Shown piece by piece: positions 36,581 through 45,866 of a DNA stretch of 64,000 bases. Under the pieces are notes generated by a model. That model worked only from the letters and a program-made list of their open reading frames with translations, made no database searches and was not told the origin of the DNA. Each line of letters starts with the position of its first letter. The first letter of the stretch is position 1. Position numbers and translations under genes: made by a program. This DNA is from Planktotalea arctica (lineage in GTDB: Bacteria; Pseudomonadota; Alphaproteobacteria; Rhodobacterales; Rhodobacteraceae). The DNA is taken from assembly GCF_002105285.1 (NCBI RefSeq), contig NZ_MUHR01000001.1, forward strand, positions 62,001 through 126,000. The letters run 5' to 3'.

Positions 36581-37510
36581 ATGGATAAAGCATTCTCCCA
36601 AACTGACTGGTCCCTCATCCGCGCCTTCCTTGCCGTAGCTGAAACCGGCTCGCTTTCTGGGGCTGCGCGCAGTCTTTCGCAAAGTCAGCCCACGCTAGGG
36701 CGACAGGTAAAGCTGCTCGAAGAACAATTGGGCTTGCGCCTGTTTGAACGCCAGCCCCGTGGCCTTGCCCTGACGCCAACCGGGGAGAGCCTGCTGGAGC
36801 CTGCGCGCGCCATGCGGGAGGCGTTTCATCAACTCAACCTGCGTGCGGCAGGTCGGGACGAGCGGATGCGCGGAACTGTGCGCATAACCGCCAGTGACGT
36901 CGTCGCGCGCCATGTGATGCCGCAAATAGTAGCTAAAATTCGCCGTATAGAACCGGATATTCAAATCGAATTGGTACCCACCAACGAGAGCGAAAATCTG
37001 TTGTTCCGCGAGGCCGATATTGCGGTGCGCATGTATCGCAGCACCCAGCTTGATGTGATTACTAAGCAAATTGCGACTGCGCCGATGGGAATTTATGCAG
37101 CCAAAAGCTATCTGGAGTTGATGGGTACGCCAGATGCAATTGAAGACCTTCTGAATCACACGATCGTTGGCTATGATCGCGATGATCGTATCATCCAAGC
37201 GATGCGTGAAATGGGTTGGCCGGTCACGCGTGATTTCTTTGCGGTGCGCTGTGATGATCAAAACACATACTGGGAACTCGTGCGTGCAGGGTGCGGTGTC
37301 GGGTTCACCCAACAATCCTTTGCTGAGCATGACCCTTTGGTGCAGCGCCTTATGCCTGCGCTTGTTCTTCCTGCACTTCCGGTCTGGCTGGCAGCGCCCG
37401 AGGCGATGCGCTCTACTCCGCGGATCAAGAGAGTTTGGGAGATGTTGGAAGAAGAAATTTGCGAAGTCTTCGAGGGCGTGAACCTTGACGCTACGGCCCC
37501 ATCTGGATAG
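36581..37510 (+). CDS. LysR family transcriptional regulator
   Basis: A 309-residue LTTR: N-terminal winged helix-turn-helix (about residues 8-67; [40 protein letters not shown]), then a periplasmic-binding-protein-like effector domain ([34 protein letters not shown]). The effector is unknown. It is divergent from the dehydrogenase gene with a palindromic T-N11-A site between. leuB follows 40 bases downstream, probably an independent gene. Confidence 0.92.
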   Translation: MDKAFSQTDWSLIRAFLAVAETGSLSGAARSLSQSQPTLGRQVKLLEEQLGLRLFERQPRGLALTPTGESLLEPARAMREAFHQLNLRAAGRDERMRGTVRITASDVVARHVMPQIVAKIRRIEPDIQIELVPTNESENLLFREADIAVRMYRSTQLDVITKQIATAPMGIYAAKSYLELMGTPDAIEDLLNHTIVGYDRDDRIIQAMREMGWPVTRDFFAVRCDDQNTYWELVRAGCGVGFTQQSFAEHDPLVQRLMPALVLPALPVWLAAPEAMRSTPRIKRVWEMLEEEICEVFEGVNLDATAPSG

Positions 37511-37550
37511 GCCGTTTCGCAACAGATTAACCCATGTAGGAACGCGCGAT

Positions 37551-38654
37551 ATGAGCAACCCATCCCTTCTTATTCTGGCCGGTGACGGCATTGGCCCCGA
37601 AGTCATGGCGCAAGTTCAGCGCATCATTGGATGGTATGGCGAGAAGCGCGGCTTGAATTTCGACGTGAGCGAAGACCTTGTGGGCGGGGCGGCCTATGAC
37701 AAGCACGGCACGCCTTTGACCGACGAGACGATGGCAAAGGCGCAGGCGGCGGATGCTGTTCTGCTTGGTGCCGTGGGTGGCCCTAAGTACGACGATCTGG
37801 ATTTTTCCGTTAAGCCAGAGCGCGGCCTTTTGCGCCTGCGCAAGGAAATGGACCTGTTCGCGAACCTGCGTCCCGCACAGTGCTTTGACGCGCTTGCGGA
37901 GTTTTCGTCGCTGAAGACGGAACTTGTATCCGGCCTTGATATCATGATCGTGCGTGAATTGACGTCCGGTGTGTATTTCGGCGAGCCTCGCGGTATTTTC
38001 GAGGAAGGTAACCAGCGCGTTGGCATCAACACGCAGCGCTACACGGAGGCCGAGATCGAGCGCGGTGCGCGGGCAGCGTTTGAATTGGCGATGAAGCGTG
38101 ACAAGCGTCTTTGCTCCATGGAAAAAGCCAACGTAATGGAGAGCGGCATTCTGTGGCGTGAAGTCGTGACAGAGGTGTCCAAGGATTACCCGGAGGTCGC
38201 GCTGTCGCACATGTACGCGGATAACGGTGCCATGCAGTTGGTGCGTGCGCCCAAGCAGTTTGACGTTATCTACACGGACAATCTGTTCGGCGATATCCTA
38301 TCCGATTGTGCGGCGATGCTGACAGGCTCGCTGGGCATGCTGCCGTCTGCGAGCCTTGGGGCACCGATGGAAAATGGCCACCCGAAGGCGCTCTATGAGC
38401 CGGTACATGGCTCCGCCCCAGACATCACAGGTCAGGGCAAAGCCAACCCAAGCGCGTGTATCCTCAGCTTTGCAATGGCGCTGCGCTATAGCTTTGATCA
38501 AGGCGCGGAAGCGGATCGCCTCGAAGCGGCTGTTGAAAAAGTTCTGGCAGATGGTATTCGCACAGCTGACTTGATGCAGGCCGGCGACGGCAAGCCGGTG
38601 TCGACCACGGAAATGGGCGATGCAATTTTGGCGGCGCTTGACGCTTCACTCTAA
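37551..38654 (+). CDS. leuB: 3-isopropylmalate dehydrogenase LeuB
   Basis: A 367-residue NAD-dependent oxidative decarboxylase for the third leucine-specific step. Motifs: [84 protein letters not shown] (each part of the Mg/isopropylmalate site), and [23 protein letters not shown] at 37551 gives normal length. It is separated from leuCD by about 4 kb, a looser arrangement than leuCDB operons. Confidence 0.97.
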   Translation: MSNPSLLILAGDGIGPEVMAQVQRIIGWYGEKRGLNFDVSEDLVGGAAYDKHGTPLTDETMAKAQAADAVLLGAVGGPKYDDLDFSVKPERGLLRLRKEMDLFANLRPAQCFDALAEFSSLKTELVSGLDIMIVRELTSGVYFGEPRGIFEEGNQRVGINTQRYTEAEIERGARAAFELAMKRDKRLCSMEKANVMESGILWREVVTEVSKDYPEVALSHMYADNGAMQLVRAPKQFDVIYTDNLFGDILSDCAAMLTGSLGMLPSASLGAPMENGHPKALYEPVHGSAPDITGQGKANPSACILSFAMALRYSFDQGAEADRLEAAVEKVLADGIRTADLMQAGDGKPVSTTEMGDAILAALDASL

Positions 38655-38678
38655 ACGCACCTTAGTTTGAGATAAATG

Positions 38679-38713
38679 CACCAAGGCGGACCTAAGGGCT
38701 TGCCTTGGTGTTT
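38679..38713 (+). terminator. Terminator after leuB
   Basis: CACCAAGGC (38679-38687) pairs perfectly with GCCTTGGTG (38702-38710), with a 14-base loop and a short TTT after the stem. It lies 25 bases beyond the leuB stop and before the DMT transporter gene. Confidence 0.55.
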
Positions 38714-38763
38714 GCATGTGTGATGCTTGCGGTAACACGAGGATAAAAATTCGGAGCCGGACT

Positions 38764-39717
38764 ATGGGCAGCAACACACAAGGTGCGTTGATCGCGCTGC
38801 TCGCTTTTGCGATTTTTGCGACCCATGATGTGATCGTTAAAGTGCTGGGCGCAGATTATTCGCCAATACAGATCATCTTTTTCTCTGTCCTGTTCGGCTT
38901 TCCATGGGTCACCCTGATGCTGATCCGAGATCCGAGTTCGGGCAACCTGCGTCCGCGTCATCCGTGGTGGACCACCTTTCGCACGATCGCTACGACAGCG
39001 ACGGGCGTATCAGCCTATTATGCTTTTTCCGCGCTGCCGCTGGCGCAGGTCTATGCTATTTTGTTTGCGACACCGTTGTTGATCACTATTTTGTCGATCC
39101 CGATCCTTGGCGAAACTGTCAAGCTGCGCCGCTGGGTCGCTGTTCTGGTCGGACTTTGCGGTGTTCTGGTGGTGCTTAAACCGGGTGCAGAGCCTTTGTC
39201 GCTTGGCCATGTCGCGGCGCTGGTTGCGGCGATGGGGAGCGCGTTCGCCTCGATCATCGTGCGCAAGATCGGCAAGGATGAGCGTAGCGTCGTGCTCCTG
39301 CTTTTTCCGATGATGGCCAATTTCGTAGTGATGGGTGCGCTTTTGGGGTTTGTCTATAAACCGATGCCCGCTGAGCATATGGCCGGAATCGCGGTGATGT
39401 CGATCATGGCGCTGCTTGCATCGGCCTTGGTGATCGCAGCCTATAAGGCGGGCGAAGCGGTGGTGGTCGCGCCGATGCAATATTCGCAGATCATCTGGGC
39501 AAGCCTGTTCGGCGTGCTGATGTTCAACGAATCGATGGATGCGGCGACAGTGCTGGGTGCAGCCATCATTATTGCCAGTGGGCTCTACATTGTGCTGCGC
39601 GAGGGGCGCGCGAATACGTCGCAAAATACACCGGTTTTGCGCACACGCACACGCATGGAGACGGGAACGAGCCTTCGTATCGGCCCGCTCATTCGCGCAC
39701 TCAAAAAGCAGAAATAG
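38764..39717 (+). CDS. DMT superfamily transporter (two EamA domains)
   Basis: A 317-residue inner-membrane protein with about ten hydrophobic helices in two EamA halves (IALLAFAIFATHDVIVKVLG in the first, AALVAAMGSAFASIIVRKIG in the second) and the family end-motif FGVLMFNESMDAATVLGAAI. ATG at 38764 has GGAG 7-8 bases upstream and is preferred to the codon at 38716. Substrate unpredictable; export of a metabolite is likely for this family. The stop abuts the ATG of the SGNH hydrolase. Confidence 0.9.
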   Translation: MGSNTQGALIALLAFAIFATHDVIVKVLGADYSPIQIIFFSVLFGFPWVTLMLIRDPSSGNLRPRHPWWTTFRTIATTATGVSAYYAFSALPLAQVYAILFATPLLITILSIPILGETVKLRRWVAVLVGLCGVLVVLKPGAEPLSLGHVAALVAAMGSAFASIIVRKIGKDERSVVLLLFPMMANFVVMGALLGFVYKPMPAEHMAGIAVMSIMALLASALVIAAYKAGEAVVVAPMQYSQIIWASLFGVLMFNESMDAATVLGAAIIIASGLYIVLREGRANTSQNTPVLRTRTRMETGTSLRIGPLIRALKKQK

Positions 39718-40443
39718 ATGGGTCTGTTGCCGCTTGATGTTTTGATGCGCCTGCCGTTGGCACCCTTGATGCTGTGGATGGGTACCCGCGTGCGCCGCAA
39801 TGCGCTGGTTTTGCCGGAGGCGTCGGGCGCGCGCGAAGGCACGTTCGGTGAGGGGCGTGATGTGCGCCTGTTAATTCTGGGCGATTCGTCAGGGGCGGGC
39901 GTAGGCGTGGTGACACAAAGTGCGGCGTTGAGCGGTCAGTTGGTGAACGCGCTTGGCCTGCATTGCCGGGTGCATTGGCGGTTGATTGCCAAGACCGGTG
40001 CGACGACGCAAAGCGCGGCTCAAATGTTGCTGGACGCGAGGGGTGGCCCTTATGATGTCGCGGTGCTTGCGCTTGGCGTGAACGATGCGGTGCGCCTATT
40101 GCCCTTGCGGTTCTGGCGCGCGCGCCAAGCAAAGTTGCGCAAAATCTTGCGGGAGCGATTTGGCGTGCGCTATATTTGCGTGACTGGCGTGCCGCCGCTT
40201 GAATATTTTCCGGCCCTACCGCGGTTGCTCCAGTGGATCCTTGGATCGCATGCGCGCCGCATGGATGGTGTGTTGCAGGAAGATTTGCGCACAGATAGCG
40301 GCGCAGAGCATGTGCAGATCGACATGCCCTTCAGCCGTGATGCGATGGCCGAAGACGGCTATCATCCAAGCGCGGATACCTACCGGCTTTGGGGGCAAGC
40401 CATGGCGAAAAGAATTCTGGACGTGAATGGGTCAAGCGATTGA
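39718..40443 (+). CDS. SGNH/GDSL hydrolase family protein
   Basis: 241 residues. SGNH blocks are visible: block I LLILGDSSGAGVGV (catalytic Ser in GDSS), block II Gly in KTGATTQSA, block III ALGVNDAVRLLP (Asn), and block V DGYHPSADTYRLWG (Asp/His). This is an esterase/lipase-like fold; N-terminal hydrophobicity (PLDVLMRLPLAPLMLWMG) suggests a membrane anchor or signal. Starts immediately after the DMT gene stop, so co-translated. Substrate unknown. Confidence 0.87.
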   Translation: MGLLPLDVLMRLPLAPLMLWMGTRVRRNALVLPEASGAREGTFGEGRDVRLLILGDSSGAGVGVVTQSAALSGQLVNALGLHCRVHWRLIAKTGATTQSAAQMLLDARGGPYDVAVLALGVNDAVRLLPLRFWRARQAKLRKILRERFGVRYICVTGVPPLEYFPALPRLLQWILGSHARRMDGVLQEDLRTDSGAEHVQIDMPFSRDAMAEDGYHPSADTYRLWGQAMAKRILDVNGSSD

Positions 40444-40659
40444 GTGATTCTTGCAAAGGCAAAAGGCCAGACAATCGCCCGAAACTGCGCACGATACAGG
40501 CAATCTGCACTCCAGGAGGCAAATTCACGGTCGAATCGGCTGACTGTGCAAAATATGTAAGTCAATCAAGCAAATTGGTTGCGTTGTAGTTCCAGTCGCG
40601 CTTTAGTCTGTGATGCACAATGCAGGGATAACCTGCTGCAAAGACATGGGGAGCCTCGT

Positions 40660-41760
40660 TTGGCCGATAGTCACGCTGAAGATGCGTTCGTTGAATTCGA
40701 CCGCGTACAGAAAAGCTACGATGGGGAAAATCTCGTCGTAAAGGATCTTAATCTTTCATTGCCCAAGGGCGAGTTTCTGACGATGCTCGGTCCATCCGGT
40801 TCCGGCAAGACGACTTGCCTGATGATGCTGGCGGGCTTTGAGACTGCGACCCATGGCGACATTCGCCTTGATGGGCAGCCGATCAACAACATTCCTCCGC
40901 ACAAACGCGGTATCGGAATGGTGTTCCAGAATTACGCTCTGTTCCCGCATATGACCATTGCGGAGAACCTCAGCTTTCCGCTGGAAGTGCGCAAAATGGG
41001 TAAAGCCCAGCGTGAAGCGAAAGTGAAACATGTGCTGGAAATGGTGCAGATGGGCGAATTCGGCGGACGCCGGCCCTCGCAGCTTTCCGGCGGCCAACAG
41101 CAACGTGTTGCCCTCGCGCGCGCGCTAGTGTTCGAAGCAGAACTTGTGCTGATGGACGAGCCGCTCGGCGCGCTTGACAAGCAATTGCGCGAAACCATGC
41201 AGTTCGAGATTAAGCGCATTGCGGATAACCTTGGTATTACAGTGGTTTACGTGACGCACGATCAGACCGAAGCGTTGACCATGTCCGACCGCGTTGCTGT
41301 ATTCGAGGATGGGCGTATTCAGCAGTTGGCCCCACCGGATCAACTGTACGAAAGCCCGGAAAACAGCTTTGTTGCGCAGTTCATTGGCGAGAACAACACG
41401 CTTGAAGGTACTGTCAAAGAGATCAAGAACGGCATTGCCTTGGTGCAGCTTGACGGGGGTGGTCTAATCGATTGCAAGCCGGTCAACGTCACCAAAGCCG
41501 GCGAGCGCACACGCGTTTCAATCCGTCCGGAGCGCGTTGAGTTTGACAAAACGCGCCTTCACGCGGATGCTCACACGCTCAAGGCGGAAGTTCTAGAATT
41601 TATCTATATGGGTGATATTTTCCGCACGCGTCTGCGCGTTGCCGGAAAAGAGGACTTCATCATCAAGTCACGAAATGCACCGGATCAGGTTCGCTTGGAG
41701 CCGGGCAGCGAGATTGAAATCGGTTGGTTGGCAGAAGATTGCCGTGCGCTCGACGCTTGA
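40660..41760 (+). CDS. Polyamine-type ABC transporter ATP-binding protein
   Basis: A 366-residue PotA/PotG-like ATPase: Walker A GPSGSGKTT, Q-loop VFQNYALFPHM, signature LSGGQQQRVALARAL, Walker B LVLMDEPLGALD, switch His VTHDQTEALTM, and a C-terminal TOBE domain (about 285-366). The start is TTG at 40660, backed by GGGGAG six bases upstream; no ATG fits. First gene of an importer with binding protein and two permeases. The 216 bases before it contain no gene I can support. Confidence 0.92.
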   Translation: MADSHAEDAFVEFDRVQKSYDGENLVVKDLNLSLPKGEFLTMLGPSGSGKTTCLMMLAGFETATHGDIRLDGQPINNIPPHKRGIGMVFQNYALFPHMTIAENLSFPLEVRKMGKAQREAKVKHVLEMVQMGEFGGRRPSQLSGGQQQRVALARALVFEAELVLMDEPLGALDKQLRETMQFEIKRIADNLGITVVYVTHDQTEALTMSDRVAVFEDGRIQQLAPPDQLYESPENSFVAQFIGENNTLEGTVKEIKNGIALVQLDGGGLIDCKPVNVTKAGERTRVSIRPERVEFDKTRLHADAHTLKAEVLEFIYMGDIFRTRLRVAGKEDFIIKSRNAPDQVRLEPGSEIEIGWLAEDCRALDA

Positions 41761-41866
41761 TTGATTTCATCGAATGTCGGACCGAGGTCCGAACGTTCAG
41801 AAGATCACGCATGCGTGTCCGTCATGCGGGTCTACAAATAGTACGGACATCTAGGGAGAGGTATCC

Positions 41867-42976
41867 ATGAAGTTTACAACTACACTACTTGCGACTTCAG
41901 CGCTTGTCGCAGTTGGCAGCACAGCATCCGCAGAGGGCCACATGGCGTCTGACATGGTTCTGGTCAGCTGGGGCGGTTCGTATCAAAACAGCCAGCAAAA
42001 GGCCTACGTAGAGCCTTATCTGGCCATGAACGAAGGTGTGACAGCCATTTGGGACGAAAGCTCTGCCGAGGCAGTCGCCAAATTGCGCGCGATGAACGAA
42101 GCGGGCAACGTCACCTGGGATCTGGTCGACGTCGTTGCATCGGATGCAATGCGCCTGTGCGACGAAGGTCTCGCGATCGAGCTGGATCACGACGCGATCC
42201 TGCCACCAGCGCCAGACGGCACACCAGCAACTGAAGACTTTGGCGATCTGATCGTCTCTGATTGCTTCGTGCCGCAGATTGTCTACTCGACGACATTCGG
42301 CTACCGCACGGACAAAGTAGGCGACACGCCTCCAACATCCGTATGTGCGATCTTCGATCTGGAAGCATATCCAGGCAAGCGTTCGCTTCAAAAGCGCCCA
42401 ATCGACAACATGGAATGGGCTTTGTACTGTGACGGCGTCGGCAAAGACGACATCTACAGCACGCTCGGCACCGACGAAGGTGTTGCGCAGGCCTTGGCCA
42501 AGCTTGACACGATCAAGGACTCTGTAATCTGGTGGTCTGCCGGCGCGGAAACGCCTCAGCTTCTCGCCGATGGCGAAGTTGTAATGGGTTCCACGTTCAA
42601 TGGCCGTTTGTTCTCTGCGATCGCAGAGCAGAACCAGCCGATTGGCATGCTTTGGGACCTTCAGTCGTTCGATCTTGACGGTTGGATCGTTCCAGCGGGT
42701 CTGAGCCCCGAGCGTGAAGCACGCGCATTGGATTTCCTTGCATTCGCAACAGACACACAGCGTCTTGCGGATCAGGCGAAGTACATTTCCTACGGTCCAG
42801 CGCGCAAGTCGTCCGCACCTTTGGTTGGCAAGCACGCGACACTGGGTATCGACATGGCTCCACATATGCCGACAGATCCTGCAAACTCGCAGCGTGTGCA
42901 CATCTATGACTACGAGTGGTGGGCAGACAACCGCGACGATCTGGATGCGAAGTTCCAGGCGTGGTTGGCTCAATAA
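41867..42976 (+). CDS. ABC transporter extracellular solute-binding protein (PotD/PotF-like)
   Basis: A 369-residue periplasmic binding protein, family 1. Signal peptide: residues 1-22 (LLATSALVAVGSTASA). The mature part has VSWGGSYQNSQQKAYVEPYL, WDLVDVVASDAMRLCDEGLA and VPAGLSPEREARALDFLAFA, typical of polyamine or related binding proteins; spermidine, putrescine or another amine is likely but not provable from sequence. AGGGAGAGG precedes the ATG. A 106-base gap from the ATPase carries CGGACC-GA-GGTCCG, a small palindrome. Confidence 0.92.
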   Translation: MKFTTTLLATSALVAVGSTASAEGHMASDMVLVSWGGSYQNSQQKAYVEPYLAMNEGVTAIWDESSAEAVAKLRAMNEAGNVTWDLVDVVASDAMRLCDEGLAIELDHDAILPPAPDGTPATEDFGDLIVSDCFVPQIVYSTTFGYRTDKVGDTPPTSVCAIFDLEAYPGKRSLQKRPIDNMEWALYCDGVGKDDIYSTLGTDEGVAQALAKLDTIKDSVIWWSAGAETPQLLADGEVVMGSTFNGRLFSAIAEQNQPIGMLWDLQSFDLDGWIVPAGLSPEREARALDFLAFATDTQRLADQAKYISYGPARKSSAPLVGKHATLGIDMAPHMPTDPANSQRVHIYDYEWWADNRDDLDAKFQAWLAQ

Positions 42977-42994
42977 GCCGCTATGACTTTCGAG

Positions 42995-43013
42995 GCGGGC
43001 CGTTATGGCCCGC
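42995..43013 (+). repeat. Intercistronic hairpin after the solute-binding protein gene
   Basis: GCGGGCC (42995-43001) and GGCCCGC (43007-43013) with a 5-base loop form a very stable stem 19 bases past the stop, with only a weak T-rich stretch after it. As after urtA, such a hairpin probably stabilises the binding-protein message or reduces read-through into the permease genes. Confidence 0.6.
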
Positions 43014-43046
43014 TTCACCTTTCCCCTCACATATCCGAGGACAGTG

Positions 43047-44609
43047 ATGACAAGCGCACCTGATACAGCTCTTTCCGGCAAGGTTCTTGCCGCTGACGGC
43101 ACCCCACTCAAACGCTCTTTGAACCGCGCCCTGCGCCGTCAAAAACTGCGTGCGTTGGCGCTGATCGCCCCGCTTTTGATCTTTGTTCTTGTGACCTTTA
43201 TCGCCCCGATCGGCGATATGCTGTTTCGTTCTGTGGAAAACCAGATCGTGCCGGACAACCTGCCCGAAACGATCATGCGGCTTGAAAGCTGGGACGCGAA
43301 CGGCAACGAGATGCCTGGCGAAGACGTTTTCGAGGGCATGTATGTTGACCTTGCCCTTGCCGCTGAAAAGAAAGTTCACACGCGCGTCGGATCGCGGTTG
43401 AACTACGAAGAAAGCGGTATGTCGTCTTTGTTCCGCAAGACTGGCCGCAAGGTTTCACGTTTTGAAACAGATGCTTACGAGGATGCTTTGCGCGCTCTTG
43501 ACCCGATCTGGAAAGAGCCTGCAACCTTTGCTGATCTATTCCAGAACGCCGAAGTCGCGGCGGCCCTGCCATTTGCCGCACGCACTTGGAAGCGTTGGAG
43601 TACATTTGTGACCGAAGAGGGCGATGATCCTCGCACGCAAAAGCTGGAACCCTATCTGAGCGCCGCGCTTTACTATGATCTGCGCGACAACGATGTGCCG
43701 GCCTCTGCGCCTGCGCATCTCAAAGCTGCTGATGCACTTGCCGCCGAGATCACGCCCGTGGCGTTGATCCCTGAATTTCTTGATGCAGAAGAAGACTGGG
43801 CGGACGCGGGAAACTGGCGCGTTATTCAGACCTACGCTGGTAACTATACCAACGGATATTTCCTGAATTCCATTGATATGATGAAGGGCGTGGACGGCGC
43901 TGAGATGCGCCCCGAGAATGAGCGCCTCTACATCACGTTGTTCGTGCGCACGATGATCATGTCATTGGTGATCACTGGATCGTGCATCCTGCTGGGCTAT
44001 CCAGTCGCATGGATTTTGGCGAACCTGCCTGCGCGCACCGCAAACATGTTGATGATCCTAGTGCTATTGCCGTTCTGGACGTCGCTTCTGGTGCGAACCT
44101 CTGCTTGGAAAATCATGTTGCAACAGCAAGGCGTGGTGAACGATACCCTCGTCTGGCTTGGTATTGTGGCGAATGACGGGCGCCTTGCGCTGATCAACAA
44201 CCAGACGGGCACGATTATTGCGATGACGCATATCTTGCTGCCTTTCATGATTTTGCCGTTGTATTCAGTGATGCAGACGATTTCACCGACCTATCTGCGC
44301 GCCGCCAAATCGCTGGGAGCGAACAACTGGACAGCCTTCTGGCGGGTCTACTTTCCACAGTCTGTGCCGGGTATCGGCGCGGGGTCGATCCTCGTGTTCA
44401 TTTTGTCGATTGGTTACTACATCACGCCCGAATTGGTCGGTGGCACCAAGGGTGTCTTCATCTCCAACCGGATCGCATTCCACATTTCATCCTCCCTCAA
44501 TTGGGGCCTTGCGGCAGCGCTTGGAGCGATCTTGCTCGCTGTGGTTTTGCTGCTCTATTGGGCCTATGACAAAGTTGTCGGCATCGACAACGTAAAGCTG
44601 GGGGGCTAA
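43047..44609 (+). CDS. Polyamine-type ABC permease with large periplasmic insert
   Basis: 520 residues from ATG 43047, after GAGGA. PotB-type permeases are usually near 300 residues; here TM1 (about 33-55, LIAPLLIFVLVTFIAPIGDM) is followed by about 235 extra, mostly charged residues before the remaining helices (from about 292, RLYITLFVRTMIMSLVITGS). The EAA loop that docks on the ATPase is present (YLRAAKSLGANNWTAFWRVY). The insert probably projects into the periplasm and may contact the binding protein. Confidence 0.9.
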   Translation: MTSAPDTALSGKVLAADGTPLKRSLNRALRRQKLRALALIAPLLIFVLVTFIAPIGDMLFRSVENQIVPDNLPETIMRLESWDANGNEMPGEDVFEGMYVDLALAAEKKVHTRVGSRLNYEESGMSSLFRKTGRKVSRFETDAYEDALRALDPIWKEPATFADLFQNAEVAAALPFAARTWKRWSTFVTEEGDDPRTQKLEPYLSAALYYDLRDNDVPASAPAHLKAADALAAEITPVALIPEFLDAEEDWADAGNWRVIQTYAGNYTNGYFLNSIDMMKGVDGAEMRPENERLYITLFVRTMIMSLVITGSCILLGYPVAWILANLPARTANMLMILVLLPFWTSLLVRTSAWKIMLQQQGVVNDTLVWLGIVANDGRLALINNQTGTIIAMTHILLPFMILPLYSVMQTISPTYLRAAKSLGANNWTAFWRVYFPQSVPGIGAGSILVFILSIGYYITPELVGGTKGVFISNRIAFHISSSLNWGLAAALGAILLAVVLLLYWAYDKVVGIDNVKLGG

Positions 44610-44612
44610 ACC

Positions 44613-45791
44613 ATGGCCGCACTGACACCGATCTCGCGTAAACCCGCGTCCCTTGTCGTTCCGACTGTTGCCGCCTCTGGTGCGTTTGCGGGGCTGTTCG
44701 TCGGCACGTCCCAAGGATCAGGCTTTTTAGGGGTTATCATCGGGGCCGCTGTGCTTGCGGTCATTGCGCTCATCGTGATGAAAGAAGTGTTACCAGAGCG
44801 TTCGATGCGCTGGGTCACGCTGGCTGGCTTTGCCATTCTCGGATTTTTGATCGGCGGTTTTGTAGCGGCGATCATCGGCGCGCTATTCGGTTGGTTCTTC
44901 GGTTGGTTCGCCTACTGGATTTTCGAGGGTCGGTATCGTAGCAAAGTTGCGCCCTACCTTACATCGGGCCAAGTCCTTTGGCATTTTTCCTTCCGCGTCA
45001 TTTGCGGCATCATTTTCATGTTCCTGATCACACCGATCATCGTGATCATTCCGCTGAGCTTCAACGCACAGGATTTCTTTACGTTCACCCCTGAAATGCT
45101 GCGCTTTGATCCTGAAGGTTATTCTCTAAAGCATTACCGTGACTTCTTTACCAATAGCGAGTGGACGAATGCCGTCTGGAACTCTCTGCGAATTGCACCT
45201 GTGGCGACGCTGTTCTCTGTTTCGCTTGGCACGCTCGCGGCAATTGGTTTGAGCCAAAGCCATGTGCCTGGCAAACGTGCGATTATGGCGATCCTGATTT
45301 CGCCAATGATCGTTCCCTTGATCATCTCGGCGACGGGCATGTACTTCTTCTACTCCAAGATCGGAATCGTGGGCACTTATTGGGGTGTCGTACTCGCGCA
45401 CTCTGCGCTTGGTATTCCTTTTGTGATCATCACGGTAACCGCGACACTGGTGGGTTTTGACAACTCGCTGACGCGCGCGGCGGCCAACATGGGTGCAAAC
45501 CCAGTGACCACTTTTTTCAAAATCCAGATGCCTTTGATCTTGCCAGGGGTTGTTTCCGGCGGCCTCTTCGCGTTCATCACGTCGTTTGACGAAGTTGTCG
45601 TGGTGCTGTTCATCGGCTCTGCCGAGTTGCAAACGCTGCCTTGGCAGATGTTTACAGGTCTGCGCGAGCAAATCAGCCCGACTATCCTTGCGGCTGCGAC
45701 GGTACTTGTGGGTATCTCGATCGTCTTGCTGACGGTGGTCGAAATGTTGCGCCGTCGCTCTGAGCGCCTTCGCGGGATGAGCCCGGGTTAA
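44613..45791 (+). CDS. Polyamine-type ABC permease with extra N-terminal helices
   Basis: 392 residues, PotC-like. An additional N-terminal region of about 110 residues contains Gly/Ala-rich hydrophobic stretches (FAGLFVGTSQGSGFLGVIIG, AVLAVIALIVMKEVL, FIGWF-type helix) before the normal permease core that begins VLWHFSFRVICGIIFMFLIT. The core has the EAA motif (SLTRAAANMGANPVTTFFKI). It follows the PotB-like gene after 3 bases and ends the operon at a strong terminator. Confidence 0.9.
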   Translation: MAALTPISRKPASLVVPTVAASGAFAGLFVGTSQGSGFLGVIIGAAVLAVIALIVMKEVLPERSMRWVTLAGFAILGFLIGGFVAAIIGALFGWFFGWFAYWIFEGRYRSKVAPYLTSGQVLWHFSFRVICGIIFMFLITPIIVIIPLSFNAQDFFTFTPEMLRFDPEGYSLKHYRDFFTNSEWTNAVWNSLRIAPVATLFSVSLGTLAAIGLSQSHVPGKRAIMAILISPMIVPLIISATGMYFFYSKIGIVGTYWGVVLAHSALGIPFVIITVTATLVGFDNSLTRAAANMGANPVTTFFKIQMPLILPGVVSGGLFAFITSFDEVVVVLFIGSAELQTLPWQMFTGLREQISPTILAAATVLVGISIVLLTVVEMLRRRSERLRGMSPG

Positions 45792-45812
45792 ACCCTGCCC
45801 TCATGATCTCAC

Positions 45813-45846
45813 AAAAAAAGCCGGCCCTTGAGAGGCCGGCTTTTTT
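45813..45846. terminator. Bidirectional Rho-independent terminator
   Basis: A7-GCCGGCC, 7-base loop, GGCCGGC-T6: a GC stem (45820-45826 with 45834-45840) flanked by A-run and T-run, so it works in both directions. It separates the polyamine ABC operon (plus) from ilvE (minus). Confidence 0.9.
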
Positions 45847-45866
45847 ATGTTGTCTCTTCGGCAGGA

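Noticed and set aside
40389-40589. 66-codon plus-strand frame overlapping the end of the SGNH hydrolase gene
   Set aside because: It overlaps a supported gene in another frame and lacks a ribosome site or conserved features.
41897-43111. 404-codon minus-strand frame opposite the solute-binding protein
   Set aside because: The plus-strand gene has a signal peptide and family motifs; the opposite frame resembles none.
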